A stretch of DNA of 64,000 nucleotides from Aquarana catesbeiana (taxonomy: Eukaryota > Chordata > Amphibia > Anura > Ranidae): positions 224,940,645-225,004,644 of the forward strand of contig NC_133324.1 of the NCBI RefSeq assembly GCF_042186555.1, read 5' to 3'. How positions within the stretch are numbered: position 1 is the first letter of the stretch; each line of letters begins with the position of its first letter. Position numbers and translations under genes: made by a program. Shown piece after piece: positions 11,157-22,124 of this stretch. The notes beneath the pieces were generated by a model, which saw only the letters and a list, made by a program, of their open reading frames with translations, was not told where the DNA came from and ran no database searches.

Positions 11157-11925
11157 GATCTAAAGCATTGCTGCCACTAGTCTCACAACCGTTGAAGTAA
11201 GATTTGGTGATGTCACTACTGCTCTTCTTACTGTCCTCCTTGCTGGAGAAGAAGCTGCATCTGAGGACTTGCAGTACAAAGATCTCCTTGTTTTTGCATC
11301 CACTCTGTGGATCTATGCCTCCTCCATCTGTCCTGCTGCTTGTTTACCATGCAACTCATCAAATCCCCAGATATCAAGGCGCAGCTTTGACATAATAAAA
11401 CAAAGCCCTATGTCATTACCAAGATGGCCGTCTCGACACAGAGAGACAGTGCAGAACAAGGTATGGTATATCAGTAATAGAGAAAAGATTAGCTGCAGGT
11501 ATTCTACAGGCCATACTAGTGACCAGTACTGGGACAGGTTCATCCAGTGCCCAGGGCAAGGATGTGAAGCATTACCCACCTCACTTACTATTAATGCATA
11601 ACAGAGAATGGGTGTACCTCCTTGCAGCCATTCTCTGCCCCCTTTGCTCCAACTGCGCATGGTTGGCATTGAGTGTGCACTGCACATGCAGAGTCAATTA
11701 CCTGCTTTCTAGCAGTTAGAAGGCAGTTGCACATGCACATTGTGTTTTTCATGTCAGCTGTCACAGTATGACAGCAGATCTGGAGAGTGCAGTAAGGGGG
11801 CACCCCCTCTCTACTACTGCGCCCTGAGCGGCTAGCCCTCTTGTCCACCCCTTGTCCCGGCCCTGCTGGTGACTAGTCCTTTGCCATCTGCTTGTCTTTT
11901 TTGGGCAAAACTTTAATAGAATGGG
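11157..11925. other. no recognised gene; possible old repeat
   Basis: Short overlapping open frames occur on both strands around 11204-11848, but none has codon structure, domain motifs or splice signals that I can support. The text around 11650-11860 (CGCATG, GTGCAC runs) could be an old dispersed repeat. Confidence 0.25.
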
Positions 11926-11929
11926 CCCT

Positions 11930-12585
11930 CTTTAAAGTATAAAGGCAAAACTTTAGTTTTTTATTACTAATTTTAGTTTTTTATTGCTAACTGTGTCCCC
12001 CTTAGGGAGTTTCCTCTCTATTTGTCCTGTTTACCGTTATCACCAAGAGAGAAAATAAAAGAAAATCACAAAATTTGAGTTGTCACCAAAATAAGAAATT
12101 GTCCATTGGGGACACATACATAAATGCATACTATGCATTAAGATAAAAAAAACCTTCTGTGTGCAGCAGCTCCCCTCAGCCCCCCTAACACTTACCTAAG
12201 CCCCATCTCTGTCCAGCGATGACCACGAGTGTTTCAGCCATCCGAGACTCTCCCTCCTGATTGGCTGAGACACAGCAGTGTCGAGTGTCGCCATTGGCTC
12301 CTGCTGCTGTCAATCAAAGTCAGCTAGCCAATCAGGGCGGGGCCGGGCCACGGCTCCATGTCTGAGTGGACACAGGGAGCTGGGACTCGGCTCGGGTGCC
12401 CCCATAGCAAGCTTCTTGCTGTAGGGGCACTCGACAGGAGGGAGGGGCCAGGAACACAGGAAAGGGGCCCAAGAAGAAGAGGATCTGGGCTGCTCTGTGC
12501 AAATCCACTGCAACAGAGCAGGTAAGTATAACACGTTTGTTATTTTTATAGAAAAAAATAATGAGATTTTACAATCACTTTAAGT
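11930..12585 (+). repeat. dispersed frog repeat
   Basis: Two parts that I recall from many ranid sequences: one with CTTAGGGAGTTTCCTCTC and CCATTGGGGACACA (about 11990-12115), and a GC-rich block from 12160 to 12535 with CCTCCTGATTGGCTGAGAC and TGCTGTAGGGGCACTCGACA, closing with GAGCAGGTAAGTATAACA and an A-rich end. No long coding frame. Identity is from memory. Confidence 0.45.
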
Positions 12586-12589
12586 CTCT

Positions 12590-13600
12590 TTTCTTTGTAG
12601 CAAAGGAAGGAAGAAAGAAAGTACAACAAATATGAACATTAAAATAAATACAATTATAAAAAGGCATTTTACATGATAAAATATATACACACAAAAGATT
12701 GCCACAAACTTCCAAAACAAAAATGAAATTGTCGAGAATGCCCCTTTAAACAGTTTCATAGCTATTGTTTGCTGGCAGCAAACTGTGAGAGGCAATTAAG
12801 CCCTATAAATGTGTAAATGATCCCTCTACGATCTAAACGCTTGGAAAATCAAAAAGCTGTTTTCTGTGTACAGCCACACATTTGCTGTCAACCTCTGCTG
12901 CCCCTACCTGAGCAGTTAATGTAAGCGGTTACATTCTTATTGCAGTCTAATTAACTGACATTCAGTCTACTAAAAATACAAGGGAATGATATAACCGTAA
13001 TCTACTGGAAAGGTCACTCCATCTGACAAGAAATAGCAGTAGAGTGAGCCCATTGTACTCTTCATGTCCCTCACCATCCTGTATTAGCGTTACCTTTTTT
13101 TTTTGGCAATGGTAACGCTGTGCTGTTGCAGCTTGTCAATAGTGTTTGAGCTGGTACACTAAAAGCTTGTTCATACATAAAGCTAGAATGGATTTCTTTG
13201 TCCAGACACTACAGCATAAATCATACAAGGCCATACTGACAAATAATACACAGGTCATGCTGAACAAAAATAGCCATTGGCCAGCCTCTGTAACTGTTAT
13301 AATGACATTTGGCTCTTTGTGCTCCAATTTACAGAAAACTGGCACCAACACCACTGCCATTAACAATGTAGCATGAAATCCATATGCATTCAACAATTCC
13401 TTACTATATGAACTGCCAATGGCTGTTTTCTAGATGTCCATTAGCTTTACAGACCAAAGGAATTCGAGATTTTGATTACCCCACTAGTAACCAGCTTGCT
13501 GTGGTTAGTAAACTGAATGGAACTAGACAATCTGTAAAAACGGCAGCACATGCCATGAATACGCCATAATACCCCAACATTAAAGGGGTCTGAAAATGTG
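12590..13600. other. no recognised feature
   Basis: AT-rich, with weak short frames on both strands that lack family motifs. Nothing else was identified. Confidence 0.3.
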
Positions 13601-13604
13601 TATT

Positions 13605-13675
13605 TCTGCAGTAGTTACATAGTTAGTAAGATTGAAAAAAAAACACCAGTCCATCCAGTTCAACCTGAGTGAGTG
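13605..13675 (-). mobile_element. CR1/L2-type LINE 3' tail, severely truncated
   Basis: Reading the minus strand gives GGTTGAACTGGATGGACTG, then CTTACTAACTATGTAAC. This is the 3' UTR end of the LINE at 49801-53144 (see 53085-53143). It is a 70-bp dead-on-arrival copy, typical of incomplete target-primed reverse transcription. Confidence 0.7.
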
Positions 13676-13734
13676 TAGGTGTGTGTCTACAATTGTCCCG
13701 TTCTCTGTACATTGTGTCTCATTAAGATGCTCAT

Positions 13735-13995
13735 CTATTATATTATTATTTATTTAAGGTACCCATATGACGCTGTCAATTTATGCAGCACTCCACACAT
13801 ACAGTACATCGCACACTCACATCGGTCCCTACCCTCAAGGAGCCCACAATCCAAGGTCCCCAACTCACATTCATATACTAGGGCCAATTTAGACAGAAGC
13901 CAATTAACCTACCAGCATGTCTCTGGAGTGTGGGAGGAAACCGGAGTACCCGGAGGAAACCCACGCAGGCACAGGGAGACTCCAGGCAAGAAGTG
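13735..13995 (-). repeat. widespread vertebrate dispersed repeat
   Basis: Contains GTGGGAGGAAACCGGAGTAC and CCGGAGGAAACCCACGCAGG, a sequence I recall as a common fish and frog interspersed repeat whose sense strand is minus here (a SINE- or L2-like 3' region). It lies next to the LINE tail. The exact family name is uncertain. Confidence 0.5.
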
Positions 13996-13999
13996 TCAA

Positions 14000-14480
14000 A
14001 TGATCACCTTGTAAAACAACTCGTTTTACATTAACATTTACAATAAAAATGAAAGGCAAAACATTTGTGTATAGATATAGAAAAACTTTATAAATACCTT
14101 TTTTCCCTTTTTTCATAAGTGATCACATTCCCTCTGTTTTCGGCTGCATAAGAGCTGAGAGAGGAGAAGCAGCAGCACACTGAGTTTGCCAGTGAATGGC
14201 TGTGCAGCGGGGGCATGTCAGGACAAGTCTGATCATTGGAGGGGAGCACACTGAGTTCCCAGCACAGCTAGAGAACTGATTATGATGTGCTCGCCGGTCA
14301 GTTTTTGATAGGAAAGCAGAGGGACTGGCAGGAACACCAGGGACTTCACACAAAGAAAGCAATACAAAGAGAACAGGATACTTTCTCACACAAGTACACG
14401 GTACAGCAGGCACATATTAGGAATATGAAGTGCTGTTGTAACAAACGCTTGAAAGAAGAACTCCGGGCAAAAACTTTTTT
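14000..14480. repeat. dispersed frog repeat
   Basis: The block with GGGACTGGCAGGAACACCAG, TTTCTCACACAAGTACACGG and GAAGTGCTGTTGTAACAAAC is one I recall as repeated in ranid genomes. No coding evidence; boundaries approximate. Confidence 0.4.
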
Positions 14481-14857
14481 ACATTTTCTTTTTGTTAATT
14501 TCCAACCTTTACGGAATATGCCATCCATATTTTTCTTAGTTCAGTAGTTTCATTGCAATAGTCTGGTAATTTTCAAATAAAACCGTTAGTTGCCAGGGAT
14601 TTCCTGTTTGTAAGAACCGCTATTCCTCTGATTCCCCCAGCCATCGGTCTTGGTACATACCATTTGTAGTTTATCTACAGTGGCAGGAATGTATTTCCGT
14701 CCCTGCTTGCTGTAGTGGGAGGATGGGATTCCAAGACCCCAGGTCTGTACTGCCCATGGAGGCGGTACAGACCTTGTCCTAAAAATGACAGCCCCTCTGG
14801 GCTGCTTTGAAAGGCTGCATCTGTGTGTAACCTGCTGCATGTAAAACAGTTTCATAT

Positions 14858-15215
14858 GCAGCAGATAGCGAGGCTTGTAAGAGCCACTCAGTGTATGAAA
14901 CTGACATGTAATATAACTACTTGCAGGGAAAGATCAGCTGTCAAAACGAAGTGGTGAGGTCAGGGAGGGGTGGGCGGGGTTGAGCAGCTATCAAACACCA
15001 GCAAATAGCATGATGACTGGGTGAGCCGCCACGTTTCTGTGGCTCCACCCCCTTTTGTAAGGAGCCCAATCAATACCATTGACTGGTATTTGATAGCTGC
15101 TCGGTCCCGCCCACCCCCAACATCGTTGATTCGATTCACCATCATCCCTGCAAGTAGTTATATTACCTGACAGTTTCACACACACTGAGTGGCTCTCACT
15201 GTCTGCTGCATGTAA
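14858..15215. mobile_element. snap-back MITE, about 360 bp
   Basis: Arms of about 140 bp at 14858-14997 and 15078-15215 are inverted copies. For example, AAGTAGTTATATTAC (right) pairs with GTAATATAACTACTT (left), and CACTGAGTGGCTC pairs with GAGCCACTCAGTG. The ends are TGCAGCAGATAG / CTGTCTGCTGCA. The spacer is about 80 bp. No coding capacity and no certain TSD. Confidence 0.75.
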
Positions 15216-15249
15216 ACTCCCCCTCTCCTCTTTCAGTGCCCACAAGCAC

Positions 15250-15842
15250 TGCCAATCAGTGCTGTCAATGAGTGCTGCCTATCAGTGCCCATCAGTGTCG
15301 CCAATCAGGCTGCATTGTTGGGCACAGGCTGCATTGATGGGCACAGGCTGCATTGATGGACACAAGCTGCATTGTTGGGCACCAGCTGCATTGATGGGCA
15401 CAGGCTGCATTGATGGGCACAGGCTGCATTGATGGGCACAGGCTGCATTGTTGGTCACAGGCTGCATTGATGGACACAGGATGCATTGATGGGCACAGGC
15501 TGCATTGATGGGCACAGGCTGCATTGATGGGCACAGGCTGCATTGATGGGCACAGATAGGCTGCATTGATAGACACAGGTAGGCTACATTGTTGGACACA
15601 GGTGAAGCGGCATTGATGGACACAGGTAGGCTGCATTGTTGAGCATTGATAAAGTTATTGTTAATATTTATTTTTATAAGTTAATTCTGCATAAAACATT
15701 TAAGTGTCATTTCAAGAGATAATTTATGAGGGCGTGTTTAGGGGCAGAATTAGGGGCGAGGCAGGGTAGGGGTTGGGTGGGGCAACTGGTGGTGAGTAAC
15801 CCTTGAGGCCTGGCTATTAGGACTTGAAATTTTGAGCCCTGG
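15250..15842 (-). mobile_element. hAT-like minisatellite element (copy 2, truncated)
   Basis: Inverted relative of 6801-8012. Its right end, on minus, is CCAGGGCTCAAAATTTCAAG, followed by the GGCCTCAAGGGTTA and GCCCC[AT]AATTCTGCCCC text and a minisatellite array. The distal half, with the second TIR and the palindrome, is missing, and no matching TSD was found, so it is truncated. Confidence 0.7.
15303..15655 (-). repeat. 19-bp minisatellite (GCACAGGCTGCATTGATGG)
   Basis: Regular 19-bp tandem array for about 13 units from 15315, then longer diverged units (about 24-29 bp) to 15655. Being 19 bp long, it shifts frame each unit and gives apparently open frames on minus that are not genes. Confidence 0.88.
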
Positions 15843-16900
15843 TGTATTATATGTGAAGTTACATATCACAGAGACTGGTATTGTGATAATATTGAAATTC
15901 ATTGAGATTTCCATACATTAGAGGGTTCCACCATTATTGTTAAGTTATTAATTAATAAGGTAGCGCTGGACTTTTTTTTTTTTTTCTCATGCTACCATGT
16001 TGCTTGTGTTACCAATGTAAAGCAGCAAGTCCCTGATCTCTTTTTGTGTTGCGGCTGGAGATGTGCTCACATACACCATACAAACACTGAATGATGTTAG
16101 AAACACTGCAGGAGGAAGAATATTTCTAATACTGAATTACAGCAGAATACAGTGTGTGTAATATATGAATATGGACATGTGTTTACAGTTCAGTAATGAT
16201 TTAATAAAGCATGTAAGGGCAATATGTTTATCTGCTGTTCTGCCTGGAAGGGGAGAGATTTATCAAAAATAGACTACATAGAATGAACTAAACATTTTTC
16301 ATATGCATGCTTTAGATTTATAATAATTTCACCTCACTGTCTGTGTTGTGATCAGCAGTGTAGCTGAGAATGAGGGGGTGTGATTTATGTTGAAGTGGGT
16401 GAGTTCACTCATGACAGATTCATGGGAAATGTAGTTCCTTTTCCTGTAAAGAGAGAGGAGAGGATATGATGTAATCACTGGTGTAACAGCTCCTCTTTGG
16501 CAGAATAGATGCTGCATTTTTTGAATTACAGAGAGTACTTCCTGAAAATTCAATTAGACTTTTCTCTTCAATGATAAGGAATTTCACAAATGTAATAACT
16601 GTTTAGTATTTTGTGTAGGGGGGAGTACTAATGGGGGATTTTTTGTCTATCCTGGAGTTCTGCTTTAAATAATAAGTATTACACTTTTTAGACAGAAGAA
16701 AAGAAAAGGAATCCACTCTCCATTTAAAAGCCTCATCATTTGTATGGCTATTCTTTTACTCTTAATAAAAACAATTTTGAAAACAAAAAATAAAAAAAGC
16801 CACATATACTTTTTTCAGAGTGTCCGATGAACAAACTGATCCACTTGATCCACTAATGCGTTTCACTCCTCAGGAGCTTATTTGTAGAGTGAGGATTATG
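15843..16900. other. no recognised feature
   Basis: AT-rich. One T run lies at 15972-15985. A short minus-strand open frame (16329-16553) has no recognisable domain. Confidence 0.3.
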
Positions 16901-16902
16901 GG

Positions 16903-17244
16903 ATTAGGGATGAGCTCAGTGTTTGGTCTGAACATAAGTTTGAATCTAAACCCTGGCTATTCGGATGTTCTCCCAAATGCCAAACAATTTGGTGTGGTTG
17001 AACGTGAAAGCTTCCAGCTGCCAGTGGTTGCTAAGAAAGTTCCTACCAACCACTGACATCACCTGGTCCATTTACTTACATAGCCAGAAATCCACAGTGA
17101 CATAAACAAATGGATGAGGAATGATTGATAATGATAGATTTACAATGAGGGACATTTTTGTTTTCAATTACAATAAGCCCCCCCCTGTTTGCAGACCCCC
17201 ACAACCACCAGCTAAGGTTGGGGGGAAGAGGCCCTTGTCCTCAT
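16903..17244 (+). mobile_element. hAT-type repeat, 5' terminal fragment
   Basis: Starts TAGGGATGAGCTCAGTG, the same terminal heptamer (TAGGGAT) as the large hAT at 17245, and continues with GTTTGGTCTGAACAT and GGTGTGGTTGAACGTG, the degraded GTTCGAAC text typical of this family. Its 17160-17244 portion (GACCCCCACAACCACC) and 25387 onward form the pre-insertion host of the large hAT. Confidence 0.5.
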
Positions 17245-19362
17245 TAGGGATAGGCCGAATGAACCCCTGTTCGGTTCTCAACAGAACTTTCGAAAACTGC
17301 GAAGATTCGGACCCAAATAACGAACCCCATTAAAGTCAATGGGACCCGAACGTCAAAAATCAAAAGTGCCCATTTTGAAGGCTTATATGGAAGTAATTGG
17401 GCATACAATGGTTATAGGGGTCCAGGTCCTGCCCTGGGAATTTAAAATTCCTTCCAATTTAGTGCCTGGGGGGTCCCCTTAGTCTACCTGTAATGTGGCA
17501 GATCTGTAGTATGTCTAGAATCTGCTGCAGCAATAATTGCATTTATAAAGCCAAAAAAATGAAATTTTCCCTGGAACCTGCCTTTATTTTGCTCAGCAAC
17601 TGCTGGGGAGCCAGTGTGTATGATGAGGCCACAATGTAGTGCACTGGGAACAAGATTAGAGATTTTTTGGATACATTCTGGTGTCACTTTGACTTTGGTT
17701 AAATTAACGGGTGCGTAAAAATTGGTCTTTGGGTGTCGTGGCTCCTTCCCACCGTAACCCTATAGAGGTACTCTTGATGAAAGCAAGAATTGGCCTTGCT
17801 ATAAAAAATTGCAATGATATGCACCTGTCAAACAGGTGCAGAAAAATTACTCTATGGGTGTCAGGGGCGCCTTCCTACTGTAACCCTATATAGGTGCTCT
17901 TGATGAAGGCAAAAAAAAATTGCAATGATATGCACTTGTCAAACAGGTGCTGAAAAAATGGTCTTTGGGTGCTAATTGTGCCCATGAAACCTATACCAAA
18001 AACATTCTTCCAGATTAAATGATTGAATACCCTCAAAGCTAGGCAGCCTCGGAGTCCTGCAGAGATTCCACATCCCAAAAAGACTTAATCAGTGACATAG
18101 GCATCAGGGGCTTCATAGCTGATAATCCAGGACTGGTTAATTTTAATAAAAGTCAAACTGTCCAAGGAGTCTGTGGACAGACACGTTCTATGATCAGTAA
18201 TGAAACCTCCTGCAGCACTGTTCTGAAAGCACGCTGGATGCAGGGCAGCCGAACAACTTAATAGCATACTGGGCAAGTTCTGGCCATTGGTCTATTCTCA
18301 TGACCCAGTAAGTCAGTGGATCGTCAGCTGGAAAGCCGCCCATCTCTGTTTTTGCCCCGAGGTAATCGTCCACCAGATGCTGCCGATAAGATGTGGAAGC
18401 TGTCAGCCCTAGGCAGCAAGGGCTAAAAAAAATTCCAAAATGCCTTACTGAGGCGGACGCCTTCTCCAACACTCCTCTCTTGACCAACAGAACACTCAAA
18501 ACTATGTTTTCCATCACACTGTAACCTACTGGAGTCAGGAAAAAAATCCTCTTTAAAGTGCCCTCAAGAGATTTTATCTTCTGCACTCTCTGTGGGGAGG
18601 GGATGAGCTCTGAGACCTTCCCCTTATAACGATGGTCAAGGAGGGTTGCCAACCAGTAATCATCCTTCTCCTTTATGCCACGTATTCTTGGGTCCTTTCG
18701 CAGGCTTTGAAGCATGAGGTTGCTCATGCGCCTCAAATTTGCCGAGGCTTGAGAAGCAGACTCCTCAGGGTCACTCAGGATGACAGCATCTGGAACTTCC
18801 TTCTCCCAGCCACGTACTACTCCCAAGGGTCCTGGGGTTGAAAAGCCACGCTTACAGATTGACGCATGTCTTCCTCTTATTCAAAGCCTATGAAAGTGGC
18901 AGAACCCTCTCTCCTCCTGTGTGTTCTGTGACATAGGAATGATGGTGTCTGTATAAAGTGGGCCTTGAGAGGAAAGGAAGTCCTCCTCTTCCTGCTGCTC
19001 TGCCTCCAGTGCCCTTTCCATAATGCCACGCAGAGTCTGCTCCAGCAGGAACACAACAGGGATTGTGTGACTGATGCATGCACTGTTGTGGCTCACCATC
19101 CTTGTGGCCTCCTCAAATGGTGACGATACAGTGCATGCATCCTAATGATCAGCCATTGGTGTGAGGAAAAATAGCTGAGGCGGCCTGAGGCTGTCGTCCT
19201 GCCGTATTCACAGAAGTACTCGTTGATAGCCCTCTGCTGCATGTACAGCCGCTGCAGCATTGCCAAAGTCGAGTTCCACCTGGTGGGCATGTCACAAATC
19301 AGGCAGTTTATGGGCAGGTGGAATTCCCGCTGAATTTTAGCAAACCAAGCACTGGCTGTGTA

Positions 19363-22124
19363 CAAAAAAACAAGAAAAATAGCCCTGGGACTTTAGATGA
19401 GGTGAGAGAGGTTTAGCCAATGTCCACAATGAACACTGAGACAAAATCAATTTATTCATTTCAAAATGTTATGTAACTGAGCGGTAACAACAATGATTGT
19501 GAGTTACCAGGCATAATAGCCAATGTACACAACACAGATGAACGTAAATATACAAAGATTTATTACAAATGTTATACATCAATGAGCAACAAAAAAACTT
19601 GAAAATTGCTGGGTCAGTAAGTACACATACAAAATAAGATGATAAAATGTACATACATGTGGACAGGGAAGTATGTAAACATAATAAATAATGATATTTG
19701 AAGCGCTTCACAATGTGCATGAAAATGAATATATAAGAATAAATATAAATAGTCAAATAAATCCAGCGGTGAGTAAAAATTCCTATAAAATCCAGCAATC
19801 AAAATAGTGTAAAATTATTAAAAATTAGTGACACCAAATGTGTAAAAAATTCACATAAAAAATCCACATAAAAATAAATATATAGGGATGTATTCAAAAG
19901 GTTCAATTATACAGGTGTAGAATCCTGATTGGTATAGAGCTTTTGATCACTAGCAAAGCTGTTTAAAAACACTTGCTTAATTAAGGTGCTCATTGATAGT
20001 ACCAATGTGTTTTTTGCTTCTATTCACAACCAATGTGGGAATCATAAACAGGCAGATAAGAGAAAAAAACCAATCATTGTGCAATAGTTAGGATACCAAG
20101 GTACACAGGCAAACTTCAATCCACTCACGTGTGCCTTATAATGATAAGGCATATGCAGGTTTTACTATAGCAGTCAGCCGCCTTAGACAGGAGCAGATTC
20201 AGTGCAGTACACTGTGTGAAACTGCTGATCTGCACAGAGCTTCCTTGGCTCCTCCAAGGAAGCTCTGTGCAGATCAGCAGTTTCACACAGTGTACTGCAC
20301 TGAATCTGCTCCTGTCTAAGGCGGCTGACTGCTATAGTAAAACCTGCATATGCCTTATCATTATAAGGCACACGTCAGTGGATTGAAGTTTGCCTGTGTA
20401 CCTTGGTATCCTAACTATTGCACAATGATTGGTTTTTCTCTTATCTGCCTGTTTATGATTCCCACATTGGTTGTGAATAGAAGCAAAAAACACATTGGTA
20501 CTATCAATGAGCACCTTAATTAAGCAAGTGTTTTTAAACAGCTTTGCTAGTGATCAAAAGCTCTATACCAATCAGGATTCTACACCTGTATAATTGAACC
20601 TTCTGAATACATCCCTATATATTTATTTTTATGTGGATTTTTTATGTGAATTTTTTACACATTTGGTGTCACTAATTTTTAATAATTTTACACTATTTTG
20701 ATTGCTGGATTTTATAGGAATTTTTACTCACCGCTGGATTTATTTGACTATTTATATTTATTCTTATATATTCATTTTCATGCACATTGTGAAGCGCTTC
20801 AAATATCATTATTTATTCTTTTTAAGTGACTATGAAAACACTCTCTTTTGATAGCAGCCTCACTTGGTTTTATGTGTAATTATGAGCTATTTAGCATCAC
20901 AGCGCTTTGTGTTTTATATATATGTAAACATAATGCAGACATCAATAATACCCAGCATGTACCGGCATAAAATAAGCATCAATAGAGCCCTATGCATTTC
21001 GCGAGACCCTGCTCGCTCTTCAGGGGCGGATGCATGAATGTTGTATCTGCAATGTAAGTAATAAGATCAATAAATGTATGTGGTTGGTAAATGGGGGCAG
21101 ATGGAATGGTTAGCAAGAGAGGCCTGATGCAGAGACCTCATACTTACCGGAGTCTGAGATGAATCGCCAAACGCTGGATATCGAGATGGCAGCAGTGTAA
21201 TGCATCCAGCTCGGGAGCTGAGGAGGCGGAACAAAACAAGGCCACAATAGGGGAACATCCGGAGGATCAGCACGGACTGGATAGGGGTATTTCTCACTGC
21301 GGTCTCCACTTAGCCCCTTAACATTGTGTCTGGAAAATGTCTGCAAGGATGCATATATATCAGAGGGCATCATAACTGCAAAATGAACTTATTGTATAGG
21401 GTTCTAAGCTTTAATTTATATATACATAAAGATGTAAGTGAGTGAATTAAGGTTATAAGAGTATCTTGGTATGAACAAGCTAACTGAGATATGGAATATA
21501 GTAAATGCATGAATGCATGGTTATAAAACTGGTATGGGCAGAGAGACTACGGGGCAATGTAGAATGATATAGTATTACATGTGTATAAAAACAATGTAAC
21601 AAACCCAATGGGTGTCAGGAAAGTAAAAAAGTTGTACCTCAATAGGAGTGAAAAACATCCAATGGTTGTCAGTTTGTTCTTAGAGATGTGACCGCTCTAT
21701 CCAATCGCCAAGTAATGAATCAGAATCCCAACCGTGCTGAACGTCCAGATATACCCACAAGACCCCGAAGGCTACACCCCCAGCGTCATGTACGGGCGGT
21801 GACGCATGGGCATCCAAAAGACATCCACCATCAAAGGGGGGTGCACAGATGCAACAACCACCCAACCGTCCGGGATGACCCACACAGCCCACACCTGAGT
21901 TACCTCAGGGAGACGTCAGTGTATGGGCGTGGAAAACATGGCGCCGATGTGCAGGTGGCCACCCCCGTCACAGACAGGAGAGGACAGCAAGAGATCAAGA
22001 ACAGAGCTCCCCTATGCACATCGCAGCCCCCGAGCTGGATGAAAACCACTGCCACAAAAGACCACCAGCGAAAGGGGAACAGCTCAGCCCAGCAAGGCCC
22101 CCTGGGAGCAGTATGCAAATATAA
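19363..22124 (-). mobile_element. 2.76-kb retroposon-like insertion splitting the hAT gene
   Basis: Flanked by a perfect 11-bp direct repeat CTGGCTGTGTA (19352-19362 and 22125-22135). Removing the insert and one repeat copy joins the two transposase frames with no shift, which confirms the boundaries. No TIRs. On minus it has AATAAA signals (near 19558 and 19454) toward the 19363 end, and the motif CCCCTGAAGAGCGAGCAGGG at 21020-21001 followed by CTCGCGAAATGCATAGGGC. Variable-length TSDs suggest target-primed retroposition, but the tail is T/G-rich rather than poly(A). No protein recognised. It contains the palindromic element at 19686. Confidence 0.75.
19686..20920 (+). mobile_element. palindromic element 1 (1.2 kb, 14-bp TSD)
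   Basis: Nearly perfect inverted arms 19686-20248 and 20254-20817 with a loop of about 5 bases (CCTTGG CTCCT CCAAGG). The ends carry TTTGAAGCGCTTCACAATGT. A tail of about 100 bases (20818-20920) follows only the right arm. The whole is flanked by the exact 14-bp direct repeat TATGTAAACATAAT (19672-19685 and 20921-20934). The identical short open frames on both strands in the arms (for example 20131-20319 and 20371-20183) are mirror images of one sequence. No protein recognised. Confidence 0.85.

Noticed and set aside
18632..18841. Plus-strand open frame in the hAT region
   Set aside because: Shadow of the minus-strand transposase C-terminal frame.
20131..20371. Identical 62-codon frames on plus and minus strands as a conserved small gene
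   Set aside because: They are the two arms of palindromic element 1 and so the same sequence mirrored.
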